A stretch of DNA of 20,968 nucleotides, from positions 1 through 20,968 of the forward strand of contig PGXR01000014.1 of the NCBI GenBank assembly GCA_002839245.1. Direction: 5' to 3'. Of this stretch, positions 1 through 8,350 are shown in pieces. Numbering within the stretch: the first letter of the stretch is position 1; every line of letters starts with the position of its first letter. A program made the translations under genes and the position numbers. The notes beneath the pieces are model-generated. The model had not been told where the DNA came from. It saw only the letters and a program-made list of their open reading frames with translations, and did no database searches. This DNA is from Spirochaetae bacterium HGW-Spirochaetae-7. Its GTDB lineage: Bacteria > Spirochaetota > Spirochaetia > Treponematales > UBA12059.

Positions 1-2192
1 AGGCCCTGGAAGCCTCCCAGCGTAACGTTCCTGGGGCTGAGCACCAGTTCGTTGGTCATCGCGGGAGAAGGCCGGACGTTGACCCTGCCGTACAGCCGCG
101 AATCGTTGAGGGTCCTCTGCATGTCGTCCAGTATGCCGACCTTCTGCGCTGAATCGGGACCGTAGACGCTCAGCTGGAGGGCGTAGACCTGGGGAAGGGG
201 CAAGGCCGCCGGATCCCATGACTGGATGTTGAAATACCACGGCCCTTCGCTGACGAAGGCCCGTTCGAGCCGCCCCAGCGCTTCGTTGACCTGAGCGGGA
301 ATATCGAAATCGATGAGAATCTGGTTCATGCGGCCGGAGACGTTCGCGTAGCTGCGATACTTGAGTCCCGACAGCGCTGCCGCCGTGCGCTTCCTGAGTT
401 CGGGCATCAGTTGTTCTATGATGTCGACCGAGGTATCGAAGTCGGTGTGCCTGAAGAAGATGACGACGCGGTCGGACTGCGGCTTGGACATGATTTCCTT
501 GGGAATCCTCGGAAAGAGCATGGCTACCGTGAGCGCCATCGCGACGAGCATCAATCCCAGGAACAGGCCGGCGACCCTCCGCCTTGCGATGATGTATCGC
601 AGGAACCGGCGGTACGCCATGGTCATCGCCCCCATTACGGGTTCCGCTATCCTGGCGAAACCTTTCGCGCTCAGGTGGTCCACCTCCTGCTTGCCCTTTC
701 CCTTGAACAGGAAATACGCGACTACCGGAACCAGGCTCAGCGACACGAACATGGAGCACATGAGCGCGAAGACCACCGTCCGGGCCTGGTCGCCCAGGAT
801 CGCGTTGGCCAGCGGAGCAGAAAACGACAGCGGCAGGAACACGAGCACCGAGGTCAGCGTGGAGGATATCACCGGTCCCCTGACCTGCCTCGTGGCCTCC
901 ATGACGATGTGCTTCCACATCGCGGAATTGAGGACGCGCTTGTCCGCCCTTCGCCACCGGTGGATGTTCTCCATCACGACGATGGTGGCATCGACGATCA
1001 TGCCCACCGCCAGTGCGAAACCGCCGAGAGATATCAGGTTGAGGGAAACCCCGAAGACGTACATCAGGATGAAGGAAAGCATGATGGAAACGGGTATGGA
1101 AACGGCGATGATCAGGGTGTTCCTGGGTTCCCCCAGGATGAGGAAAACTATCAGCACCGCCAGCAGTCCGCCTATCATCGCCGCCTGGATGACCTGCCTG
1201 ATCGATCGGTTGATGTACTTTGCCGGATCGACGTAGAGCTTGAATTCAGTATCGGCGGGAAGCTGGCCGGCATCGCGGGCCGCTTCCATGATCGTCGTCA
1301 GTTCCTCCGTCATGTGGTTGAGGTTGCCGCCCTCGACAGGGGTCAGGGTTATCTGTATGGCCGGCTTGTCCTCGATCATGAAGACGCGGCTGGGCACCGA
1401 ATAGCGGATGTCGATGTCGGCGATGTCCTCCAGGGAGACAAGCGTGCCGCCTATGCGCTTTATTTCCAGGCCGGGCAGGGCCGCGAGGTCGCTGTCGTTC
1501 CTGTCGACGCGCACGCTGTACCGCGTCCCGCTCTCCCGGAGCGTTCCGAGCGGCTGGGGGGAAAGTCCCGCCTGGAAAGCGGCGTTGACGTCGGTGACGG
1601 TCAAGCCGTACGAGAGCATTGATTCCTGGTTTAGGGTCACGGTGACCTGGAGTTCCTCGAGCCCGTATATCCCGAAAACCTCGACGTCCTGGATGGCCTG
1701 CAGGCGGGGCTCGACGTTGGCCGACAGCAGCTCCATCAACGCTTCCGGGGAAGTCCCTTGCGAGGTGGCTCCCATGACGATGTAGCCGGCGTTCTCGCCT
1801 TCCCTGAAACGGATGCTGTAGCCGTCGCGGATTTCCTGGGGCAGGCCGCTGTTGATCGAGAACATGGCCGCTTCGACCGATGCCTTGGCGTCGTCGCTCT
1901 TGATTTCCCAGTCGAAGGTGATGGTGATGGCGCTCGAGTCGCTGGAGTAGGTGGTCTCCATGATGTCCACGCCGTCCAGGCCGGAGAGCCGCGGCTCTAT
2001 GCTGTCGGCGTATCCTCGCTGGAAGTCGATAGCGGAAATACCCGGGTGGCTGAACCGGACGGTGACCATGGGCCTGCGGGTCTGAGGATACATCATCACG
2101 GGCAGCCGCGACGCCAGCACGACTCCGAGCGCGCACAGCAAAACGGAGAAGACCACGAACCCGGTGGTCTTGTTGAATATCAGCTTGAGCAC
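1..2192 (-). CDS. RND efflux transporter permease (partial, C-terminal part beyond the left edge)
   Basis: Inner-membrane proton-driven pump subunit of the RND superfamily, which works with a periplasmic adaptor and usually an outer-membrane channel. About 730 codons are visible in one uninterrupted frame; complete family members have roughly 1,000-1,050 residues. The N-terminal membrane segment is followed by a porter domain opening with a PMVTVRFSHPG stretch. The transmembrane-4 signature is seen near bases 965-1015 as AVGMIVDATIVVMENIHR. It keeps one of the two adjacent aspartates of AcrB-type pumps and has Ala at the other. The second periplasmic half is entered near base 480. The GTG start at 2192 follows the adaptor stop by a single base, with an AAGAAGGG ribosome site, so the two are translationally coupled. 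The substrate cannot be told from sequence. Confidence 0.93.
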   Translation of the reverse strand, partial: MLKLIFNKTTGFVVFSVLLCALGVVLASRLPVMMYPQTRRPMVTVRFSHPGISAIDFQRGYADSIEPRLSGLDGVDIMETTYSSDSSAITITFDWEIKSDDAKASVEAAMFSINSGLPQEIRDGYSIRFREGENAGYIVMGATSQGTSPEALMELLSANVEPRLQAIQDVEVFGIYGLEELQVTVTLNQESMLSYGLTVTDVNAAFQAGLSPQPLGTLRESGTRYSVRVDRNDSDLAALPGLEIKRIGGTLVSLEDIADIDIRYSVPSRVFMIEDKPAIQITLTPVEGGNLNHMTEELTTIMEAARDAGQLPADTEFKLYVDPAKYINRSIRQVIQAAMIGGLLAVLIVFLILGEPRNTLIIAVSIPVSIMLSFILMYVFGVSLNLISLGGFALAVGMIVDATIVVMENIHRWRRADKRVLNSAMWKHIVMEATRQVRGPVISSTLTSVLVFLPLSFSAPLANAILGDQARTVVFALMCSMFVSLSLVPVVAYFLFKGKGKQEVDHLSAKGFARIAEPVMGAMTMAYRRFLRYIIARRRVAGLFLGLMLVAMALTVAMLFPRIPKEIMSKPQSDRVVIFFRHTDFDTSVDIIEQLMPELRKRTAAALSGLKYRSYANVSGRMNQILIDFDIPAQVNEALGRLERAFVSEGPWYFNIQSWDPAALPLPQVYALQLSVYGPDSAQKVGILDDMQRTLNDSRLYGRVNVRPSPAMTNELVLSPRNVTLGGFQG

Positions 2193-2193
2193 C

Positions 2194-3168
2194 TCAGGAA
2201 CCCTTCTTCTGGGCTTCCCGGTATTCCTGCAAGCTCTGGCCTTCCTTTTCGTAGCCGGTCAGGCGACTCGGATACCGCGTGCCCGGAACAAGGCCTGAGG
2301 TGAGCAGTACGTCGTCTCCGTGGGGTTTGCCCGTCGTCACCTGGACCAGCTTCAGCTTGTCGTCGTCGCCCACGACCCACATGACGCTGCGGCCGAATCG
2401 CCTGACTATCAGGTCCTGGCGCACGAACTGCCCGCGTACCGATTCGACGGGTAGGTCCATGAAAAGCACCATGCCGATCCTCGCGCCGGCCTGGGCATCG
2501 AAACGCAGGGTGGCGTTGAACAGCCCGGTGGCGTAGTCAGGCTCGGTCGATACGCCCGACAAGGCGCCATGAAGCTTGACGCCGTCCGCAGAATTGGCGG
2601 CCACCGTCCGCTTCTCCATCGCCGCCACCCTGAACGCGTCCTTGTCGCTCAAGGCCGCCACGAGGCGGAATTCCGAGTCGTCTATGACCGTGACCGCGGC
2701 CGCGCCGGAACGGACTTCCGCGCCGGGCATCAGCTGGATTTCAGACACCCGTCCCGCGATGAGCGAGGTGACCACGAGCGGTCGGTAGGATTCGCCCGGT
2801 GCGTCACGGCTGACGGTCACGAGGGGCTGTCCTACGGCGACGCGGTCCCCGACGCGGACGTGGATGGACTCCACGAAGCCGGCGACGCCGACGGTATGGC
2901 CTATGCGCCTGGCCGGCTCGAGACGGCCAGCGACGCGTATCGAGCTGACCCTCGTCTCCACGCGCGAGACGGAAAGGAGGGAAGCGGCTTGCCCGCCCTG
3001 CCTTGCGCCGGATTGCTGGCCCGGAGCGCCGCCTGAGCCCGCGGGCGGAGGGCCCGAAGCGCCCGGGCCCGGGCCCAGACCCGGGCCTCCCGCGGCGCCT
3101 GGCTGCTGTGCGCCAGCGAGGCCCAGCGCGAAGATCAATATTGACAGAATATGGGCGATTCTCAGCAT
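2194..3168 (-). CDS. RND efflux periplasmic adaptor (HlyD/MFP family)
   Basis: Membrane fusion protein expected to link the RND permease to an outer-membrane channel. ATG at 3168 is chosen because GGAG lies seven bases upstream and the protein then opens with a signal peptide (MLRIAHILSILIFALGLAGA). A Gly/Pro/Gln-rich linker follows at about residues 21-62. Then come a biotinyl-lipoyl-like half motif (GFVESIHVRVGDRVAVGQPL) and its partner strand (AGRVSEIQLMPGAEVRSGA), and then beta-barrel and membrane-proximal domains. At 324 residues it is short for the family and has little room for a long alpha-helical hairpin between the lipoyl halves. It lies 93 bases after the regulator gene and one base before the permease. 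Confidence 0.9.
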   Translation of the reverse strand: MLRIAHILSILIFALGLAGAQQPGAAGGPGLGPGPGASGPPPAGSGGAPGQQSGARQGGQAASLLSVSRVETRVSSIRVAGRLEPARRIGHTVGVAGFVESIHVRVGDRVAVGQPLVTVSRDAPGESYRPLVVTSLIAGRVSEIQLMPGAEVRSGAAAVTVIDDSEFRLVAALSDKDAFRVAAMEKRTVAANSADGVKLHGALSGVSTEPDYATGLFNATLRFDAQAGARIGMVLFMDLPVESVRGQFVRQDLIVRRFGRSVMWVVGDDDKLKLVQVTTGKPHGDDVLLTSGLVPGTRYPSRLTGYEKEGQSLQEYREAQKKGS

Positions 3169-3261
3169 ACTTGCTCCAAATACGACCGAATGGCATGGAA
3201 ACTGGCAATAAAACAATGATGGACGGCGCAGTGTATCATGTCTGTACGTATTTATTTTGCT

Positions 3262-3963
3262 TCATTTCCCCGCACTCCACCTGTACCCCATTCCCCAAAC
3301 GGTCTCTATCCTTCGAGGAGATGAAGGGTCGTCCTCGATTTTTTCCCGCAGGCGCCTGACGTGCACCGTGACCGTCGATGGATCGCCGTAATGCTCATCC
3401 CCCCAGAGACGTTCGTATATCTCCTCCTTTGCGAATACGCGGTCGGGGTTGCGCATGAGGAGGAGCAGGAGTTCGAACTCCTTCGCTGTGAGCGAGACAT
3501 CGTCGTCATCCTTCCGTACTCGATGCGACGCCTGATTCACCGCCAGCGAGCCGTCGCGGATCCAGCGCTCGGAGGGGCCTTCCTCGTGGCCGGTGAGCCG
3601 GTCGTAGCGTGCGGTATGGCTCCTGACGCGCGCTACCAGCTCCGCGGGGCTGAACGGCTTCGTCACGTAGTCGTCCGCGCCGAGGCCGAGTCCCCGGATC
3701 TTGTCGCCGTCCTCGCGGAGGGCGGTGAGCATGAGCACTGGGCAGTCGCTCTCCGCGCGGATCGCGCGGCAGACCTCGAAGCCGTCCATGAGGGGGAGCA
3801 TCACATCCAGGAGGACGAGGTCGAAGGCGCCCGAGAGGGCGGCCTCGAGACCGGAACGCCCGTCAGAACGAACTTCCGACTCGAAACCGCCGGCCGCGAG
3901 GTAGTCGGCAATGAGTTGCGAAAGCTGGGGCTCGTCCTCGACGATCAGTATGCGCTTAGCCAT
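3262..3963 (-). CDS. OmpR/PhoB-family response regulator
   Basis: Two-domain DNA-binding regulator of 233 residues. The receiver domain (about 1-120) has the acidic pair E9/D10, the phosphoacceptor D53 in FDLVLLDVMLP, a conserved Thr in MLTAL and Lys in DDYVTKPF. The C-terminal winged helix (about 135-230) carries the usual LTAKEFELLLLL and VTVHVRRLREKIEDDP motifs and ends in the family's GMGYRW. The ATG at 3963 is set by MAKRILIVEDE and overlaps the last eight bases of the upstream kinase gene, so the pair is co-translated. Its likely targets are the promoter of its own operon and the efflux genes immediately downstream, by analogy with similar kinase-regulator-pump operons. Confidence 0.95.
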   Translation of the reverse strand: MAKRILIVEDEPQLSQLIADYLAAGGFESEVRSDGRSGLEAALSGAFDLVLLDVMLPLMDGFEVCRAIRAESDCPVLMLTALREDGDKIRGLGLGADDYVTKPFSPAELVARVRSHTARYDRLTGHEEGPSERWIRDGSLAVNQASHRVRKDDDDVSLTAKEFELLLLLMRNPDRVFAKEEIYERLWGDEHYGDPSTVTVHVRRLREKIEDDPSSPRRIETVWGMGYRWSAGK

Positions 3964-5038
3964 GTGGCGGAGCCTTCCTGAACGAGAGGCATATCTCGAG
4001 ACCGCCTTCGGCCGCTCTGGAAGCACGTGCCGCTCCGCCCTGGACATTCATGCTCTTTCGAACCATCGCGAGTCCGAGTCCCGACCCTCCCCGCCCGCGC
4101 GCGCGGTCGCAGCGGAAGAATGGATCGAACAGCCTGGGCAGGTCCTGGTCCGGCACGCCGTCGCCGTCGTCGGAAACCAGGACCCGGACTTCGTTTTCGG
4201 TGGACCGCATCCGCATGGTAATGGCTATCGACGGCCTGCCTCCATGCTTGACGGCATTCTCGACGAGGTTCACGACTGCACGCCTGACAAGTTCCGGATC
4301 GGCCAAAGCGACCGAGCCATCCGCGTCCCGGCTTGTCTCCGTATCGAGTATGATCGAAACGCCTGGAAAGGAAGCGGTGAGCGAGGCGTGAACCTCCCGC
4401 AGGAAAGGGCCGATGACGATCGGCACCGTCCTCGCACCGGAACCCTCGAGGTCCAGGCTCGTGTATGAAAAGAGGGTATCGATGAGACCCTCGAGCTCGA
4501 GCGCCCGGTCGAGGATGGCCCCAAGGTAGCGTTCGCGCATGGCGTCGGTCGAGGCAATGCCGTCCCGGAGGCCTTCGGCATGGCCGCGGATCACGGAAAT
4601 GGGCGTGCGAAGGTCGTGGGACACATGCGCGACGAGCTCCTTGCGGGTGGCTTCCTCGGCAAGCTGTCTCGCCAGCGCCGAGCGCAACTTTGCCCGCATC
4701 GTCTCGAAAGCAGCGGTCACTTCACCGAGTTCGTCGTCCTTGGCACGTTCGAGCGTAAAACCCAGGTCGCCATCGCCGATTCGCAACGCCGCATCCCTGA
4801 GCTTGGCCAGGGGGGTGACGATGCCCGATGCCGCCCACCAGGAGAGGAGGCCATTGCACAGGACGAGCACCGCGATGAAGAAGGCGGGAATCAATGAACG
4901 GAAACCACCCCTGCTCCAGTGGGCATCGTTCATGCCGTAGTCCATATGCATCGCCATGCCGAAGGTGAGCATCAGGAGCAGCACGGGTATGAGAACCATG
5001 AGGAAGAGCGCTATCCTGATGCGTCGCCGTATAGTCAT
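3956..5038 (-). CDS. Sensor histidine kinase (HAMP-HisKA-HATPase)
   Basis: Membrane sensor kinase of 360 residues, partner of the overlapping response regulator. Two transmembrane segments (about 8-28 and 50-69) enclose a periplasmic loop of only some 20 residues that is rich in Met, His and Asp (MAMHMDYGMNDAHW). A HAMP linker follows (about 70-122). The dimerisation domain has the phosphoacceptor His141 in SHDLRTPIS. The ATP-binding domain has the N box NLVENAVKHG, the G1 box DDGDGVP, an F box (FDPFF) and the G2 box GSGLGLAM. The loop is too short for a classical folded sensor domain, so the signal may be membrane stress or a small ligand such as a metal ion; this last point is inference. 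Confidence 0.95.
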   Translation of the reverse strand: MTIRRRIRIALFLMVLIPVLLLMLTFGMAMHMDYGMNDAHWSRGGFRSLIPAFFIAVLVLCNGLLSWWAASGIVTPLAKLRDAALRIGDGDLGFTLERAKDDELGEVTAAFETMRAKLRSALARQLAEEATRKELVAHVSHDLRTPISVIRGHAEGLRDGIASTDAMRERYLGAILDRALELEGLIDTLFSYTSLDLEGSGARTVPIVIGPFLREVHASLTASFPGVSIILDTETSRDADGSVALADPELVRRAVVNLVENAVKHGGRPSIAITMRMRSTENEVRVLVSDDGDGVPDQDLPRLFDPFFRCDRARGRGGSGLGLAMVRKSMNVQGGAARASRAAEGGLEICLSFRKAPPHG

Positions 5039-5065
5039 TCACCACTCGGTTCTAGGTTGCGCCGC

Positions 5066-5716
5066 TCAGTAATGCATGCCCATTCCAAGGTAGCCCGGGC
5101 CGAAGTACGGATTCAACCTGGCCTTGCCCGATTCGATGGCAGCCTTCGCCCCGCTGGTCGCGGCAATCGATGACCAGTGACGGACACCCATGTCAACGAT
5201 CATTCCGGCCACCATCACGCCCATCGCCGGGAGGTAGTCCTGGAGGCTGTGTGACATCAACGCGTCATGGATGTCCTGCTTCGAGCTGGAGAGGTAGTCG
5301 AGATTCTCGAAGCGCAGATCTGAAGGGAGAAGGAAATACGCGCCAGCGAGGGTGCCGGCCATGGTAGCGGCATGCATGGCGATGAACCCGATTCCTTCCG
5401 CGGTGTCGCCGTTCCTAAGCTGCCCGGCGCCCGGAAAAAGCATGGACATCCGGGCGGTGCTCCTGACATAGGCATCCTTCCGGACCGCGGCCTCGATCCG
5501 TGCCCGATAGCCAGTGAACTCGCTCACCGTCAGTTCGCCGATCGGGCGCGCGCCAAGCTCCGACTCGAGTGCTGTGATTTCGGCTTCGGCGTACTCGCCG
5601 GACAGGGCGAGCGGCCGTACTGCCGACGCCCTGCCGCGGCCAACCATCATTGGCTGCGCGAAAGCCGTCGCCGAGATTGCGAGAATTGCGTATGCAGCTA
5701 TGAAAATTCGCTTCAT
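5066..5716 (-). CDS. Unknown exported protein with a PGxGQ membrane motif
   Basis: Not recognised as a named family. The 216-residue product starts at ATG 5716, chosen because AGGAG precedes it and it opens with a signal peptide (MKRIFIAAYAILAISATAFA). A charged middle part (about 35-85) is followed by MLFPGAGQLRNGDTAEG. This kind of PGxGQ...G motif is seen in many small bacterial membrane proteins. Two hydrophobic stretches follow (about 103-125 and 165-183). The C terminus is Gly/Tyr/Met-rich (PYFGPGYLGMGMHY). The gene lies between the small SHOCT gene (26 bases upstream) and the kinase gene (27 bases downstream), so it probably belongs to the efflux operon, perhaps as an accessory envelope protein. 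Confidence 0.75.
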   Translation of the reverse strand: MKRIFIAAYAILAISATAFAQPMMVGRGRASAVRPLALSGEYAEAEITALESELGARPIGELTVSEFTGYRARIEAAVRKDAYVRSTARMSMLFPGAGQLRNGDTAEGIGFIAMHAATMAGTLAGAYFLLPSDLRFENLDYLSSSKQDIHDALMSHSLQDYLPAMGVMVAGMIVDMGVRHWSSIAATSGAKAAIESGKARLNPYFGPGYLGMGMHY

Positions 5717-5742
5717 GTTGACTCCTTGGATGAACAGTATAC

Positions 5743-5940
5743 TCAGGATTTCAGGATATCGCGCATGTGGCGGTAGTCTTCTTCCGCGACCTCGCCTGCG
5801 ACGAAGCGGCGCTCGAGCGCAGCCAACGCGCCATCCTTGCCATGGCCGCGGAATCCTGCCGCGATTCTCGAGACGAGGAGGACGACGAAAGCCAGGCACA
5901 GTACCCTCAATGCCATGGATGCGATTATGAACCAGTTCAT
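5743..5940 (-). CDS. Small SHOCT-domain membrane protein
   Basis: A 65-residue protein with one N-terminal transmembrane helix (about 3-27), a short basic linker, and a C-terminal SHOCT motif (ALERRFVAGEVAEEDYRHM), a short amphipathic module usually found at protein ends and thought to mediate oligomerisation. It begins ten bases after the preceding gene and shares that gene's terminal motif, so the two are probably related by duplication of the module. Small one-helix SHOCT proteins are common beside two-component and metal or efflux genes; their function is not established. Confidence 0.8.
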   Translation of the reverse strand: MNWFIIASMALRVLCLAFVVLLVSRIAAGFRGHGKDGALAALERRFVAGEVAEEDYRHMRDILKS

Positions 5941-5950
5941 GGATGTTCCT

Positions 5951-6433
5951 TCATTCCTGCAGCACTTCGAGACGATGTCGGTATTCCTCTTCGCTCAGGC
6001 GACCCTCGGCGAATTCCCGCCTGAGGACGGCAAGCGCATCCTTTTCGCCACGTGAATCGCCGGTCGACTGGTCGAAGCCGTCGCCGTGGCGGCGCTTGAT
6101 CATGATCGCGCCAAAAACGACCACGCCAAGGAGTACCAGTGCGCCGCCAGCGAAATTGCCCGGGCCGTGCATGCCATAGTACCCGCCGCGGAACATCCCA
6201 TAGCCTCGAGGGACAAAATTATCCGATGACCGTCCATCGGCCTCGAGCGCGGGACGACTGTCTCTGTCGACCCCGTTTGCCTGGTCCTGCCCCTGCCAGT
6301 AGTAATTCCCCATATGGCCTGGGTATGGCCAGCTCGATGGCGCCGCCAGGAACAGTGTCGTTCCAAGCGCCACTATCGCCAGTCCTGTGACAATAAGGGC
6401 GACGGTCATCATTCTCTTCTTGTTTGCCCGCAT
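5951..6433 (-). CDS. SHOCT-domain membrane protein with Gly/Tyr/Met-rich loop
   Basis: First gene of the efflux operon, 160 residues. ATG 6433 is chosen because GGGAGG lies just upstream and it places a basic N terminus before the first helix (about 8-30). The extracytoplasmic loop (about 31-100) is rich in Gly, Tyr, Met and His, for example GMFRGGYYGMHGPG. A second helix (about 102-120) follows, then a basic tail and a C-terminal SHOCT motif (LRREFAEGRLSEEEYRHRLE). The topology places the aromatic/Met loop outside the membrane and the SHOCT motif in the cytoplasm. The role is unknown. The loop composition would allow metal binding, but that is only inference. Confidence 0.8.
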   Translation of the reverse strand: MRANKKRMMTVALIVTGLAIVALGTTLFLAAPSSWPYPGHMGNYYWQGQDQANGVDRDSRPALEADGRSSDNFVPRGYGMFRGGYYGMHGPGNFAGGALVLLGVVVFGAIMIKRRHGDGFDQSTGDSRGEKDALAVLRREFAEGRLSEEEYRHRLEVLQE

Positions 6434-6503
6434 ACGAACCTCCCATGATTCAATGTCTAGAGGGAACGTAACGCTCAAGTTCGAAGAGGGAATGTACTAT
6501 TCA

Positions 6504-7331
6504 TTACGAATTCCTTAACGGATTCCTCGGTTGCCTGCGGGATACCGGCAGTACCCAGCTGCCGTATGCTTCGTGGCTGCCATGGATGAAGCTGGTATCG
6601 AAGGCGTCCTCGAGGAGGTCGGGCGTCAGGACCTCGGCGGGCGGCCCGAAGGCGGATGACCCGTCGCGCCCGACCAGGAGGGCCAGGTCGGCGAAACGCC
6701 TGGCGGCGTTCACGTCGTGGACGCTGACCGCCACCGCCTTGCCCGCCCGTGCCAGGCCGCGCAGCAGCTCCATCAGTTCCATCTGCCTGCCTGGGTCAAG
6801 GTGGGCGGCCGGCTCGTCCAGGACGAGCAGCGGCGTGTCCTGGGCAAGGGCCCTGGCTATCATCACCCGCCTGGCCTCGCCTCCCGACAGCGACGAGAAG
6901 CTGCGGTCGGCGAACGCCGACGCGTCCATCGCATCGAGGGCCCGATCGATGGCCAGTTCGTCGTCCGCCCCGAACGGCGAGAAGCTTCCCCGTATCGAGT
7001 AGCGGCCCTGCGCGACAATGTCGCGGGATCGGTATGACCAGGCGGCCTCGGCGATCTGCGGTACCCAGGCGGCTATCCGCGCCCGCCTGCGCGGGGGCAT
7101 GGCCTGGACCGCTTCCCCGCCAAGGGAGACTCCGCCTTCGAGCACCGGCAGCAGGCCGATGCATGTCTTGAGGAGCGTCGTCTTGCCGCAGCCGTTGGCG
7201 CCGAGCACGACGAATAGCGTCCCCGGAGCGATGCTGAACGAGGCCCGGCTGACCACCACGAGGTTGCCGTAGCCGACCGACAGCCCGTCCGCCTCGAGGA
7301 GCGGCCTCGCGTCCTGCGGGCCAGTGTTCAT
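6504..7331 (-). CDS. btuD: Cobalamin ABC transporter ATP-binding protein (BtuD-like)
   Basis: Cytoplasmic ATPase of the vitamin B12 importer, 275 residues, the usual size for the FecE/BtuD group. Visible motifs are Walker A GANGCGKTT (44-52), the Q-loop region WVPQ, the signature LSGGE (148-152), Walker B LLVLDEP and the H-loop SVHDV (His205). The ATG overlaps the permease stop in an ATGA arrangement, which indicates coupled translation. Sequence alone cannot separate B12 from iron-siderophore ATPases. The cobalamin assignment rests on the riboswitch heading the operon and on the BtuF-like binding protein. It is the last gene of the operon. Confidence 0.92.
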   Translation of the reverse strand: MNTGPQDARPLLEADGLSVGYGNLVVVSRASFSIAPGTLFVVLGANGCGKTTLLKTCIGLLPVLEGGVSLGGEAVQAMPPRRRARIAAWVPQIAEAAWSYRSRDIVAQGRYSIRGSFSPFGADDELAIDRALDAMDASAFADRSFSSLSGGEARRVMIARALAQDTPLLVLDEPAAHLDPGRQMELMELLRGLARAGKAVAVSVHDVNAARRFADLALLVGRDGSSAFGPPAEVLTPDLLEDAFDTSFIHGSHEAYGSWVLPVSRRQPRNPLRNS

Positions 7332-8350
7332 CGGGTTCCCCCGAGTCCGCCCTTGGCGATCTTGTAGATGAAGAAAGGCGCTCCTATCAGCGCGGTCATC
7401 GCTCCCACCGGCATCTCGATAGGCGCGAAGGCCGTCCTGGCGACGGTATCGGCGACGACGAGGAGAGTTGCGCCAGTAAGCGCCGCCGCCGGAATGAGGA
7501 GGGCGTGCCGCGGACCGACAAGCCTGCGCGCCAGGTGAGGCGATACGAGGCCCACGAAACCAATCGCACCGGACAGGGCGACCGCTGCGGATACCGACAG
7601 CGCGGCGAAGCCGCCCACGATGAACCGCGTCCTGACCGGCCGCATCCCGAGGCTGGTCGCCTCCTCGTCGCCGACCGACAGGAGGTCAAGCGCACGCGAG
7701 CTGGCGAGTGCAGCCGCGAAGCCGATCACCATCGCCGGCGCGGCGGCTGCCAGCTCGGGCAGGCCGCGGCCGGAAAAACCGCCGAGCAGCCAGAACCATG
7801 CCTGGTGCAGGTCCTTGTCCTTGAGCGCCAGTACTATCGACACGAGAGCCGAAAAGAGGGAACCAAGCGCGGTGCCGGCAAGGAGAAGGCTGGAGGCGTC
7901 CGAGCGGAGCCTCGTGGCGCCGGCGACGAAGTAGACCACGAGCGTCGCCGCCAGCCCTCCCGCGAACGCCGACAGGCCGATAGCCGAGAAGCCGAGCGCG
8001 CCGGCTCCCGAGCCGAAGCTGATGGCCAGCACTGCGCCGAAGGCCGATCCGCCCGAACTGCCTATCACGTAGGGATCGGCGAGCGGATTGCGGAAAAGTC
8101 CCTGGAATACCGCCCCCGACGCGGCGAGCGATGCCCCGACCGCGGCCGCCAGGCAGGCGCGGGCCAGGCGGAGCTTCGCTATCATCGCGATCGGGCCCGC
8201 CTGGTTCCCGGCCGCCCTGAAGAGCGCGGCGAGCGCCTGGGCCGGCGACAGCCTCACGGCCCCGAGCGCCAGCGATGCCGAGAAAGCGGCGGCCAGGGCC
8301 AGCGCAAGTCCCAGGTAGGCCATCGTCGCGCGGGCGCGTTCGCTATTCAC
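7328..8350 (-). CDS. btuC: Cobalamin ABC transporter permease (BtuC/FecCD family)
   Basis: Inner-membrane permease of 340 residues, rich in Ala, Gly and Leu with about ten hydrophobic segments, as in BtuC. The conserved loop RNPLADPYVIGSSGGSAFGA (about residues 88-107) and the cytoplasmic coupling region GFVGLVSPHLARRLVGP are typical of the FecCD family. The start is GTG at 8350. Its first bases overlap the TGA of the upstream binding-protein gene (GTGA), so the whole uptake operon is read as a chain of overlapping genes. It forms the channel through which the binding protein hands over its ligand. Confidence 0.94.
   Translation of the reverse strand: MNSERARATMAYLGLALALAAAFSASLALGAVRLSPAQALAALFRAAGNQAGPIAMIAKLRLARACLAAAVGASLAASGAVFQGLFRNPLADPYVIGSSGGSAFGAVLAISFGSGAGALGFSAIGLSAFAGGLAATLVVYFVAGATRLRSDASSLLLAGTALGSLFSALVSIVLALKDKDLHQAWFWLLGGFSGRGLPELAAAAPAMVIGFAAALASSRALDLLSVGDEEATSLGMRPVRTRFIVGGFAALSVSAAVALSGAIGFVGLVSPHLARRLVGPRHALLIPAAALTGATLLVVADTVARTAFAPIEMPVGAMTALIGAPFFIYKIAKGGLGGTR

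Noticed and set aside
411..1622. Long plus-strand open frame opposite the RND permease
   Set aside because: It is His/Asp/Arg-rich, has no recognisable motif and is antisense to a clear RND coding frame; GC-rich genes commonly create such shadows.
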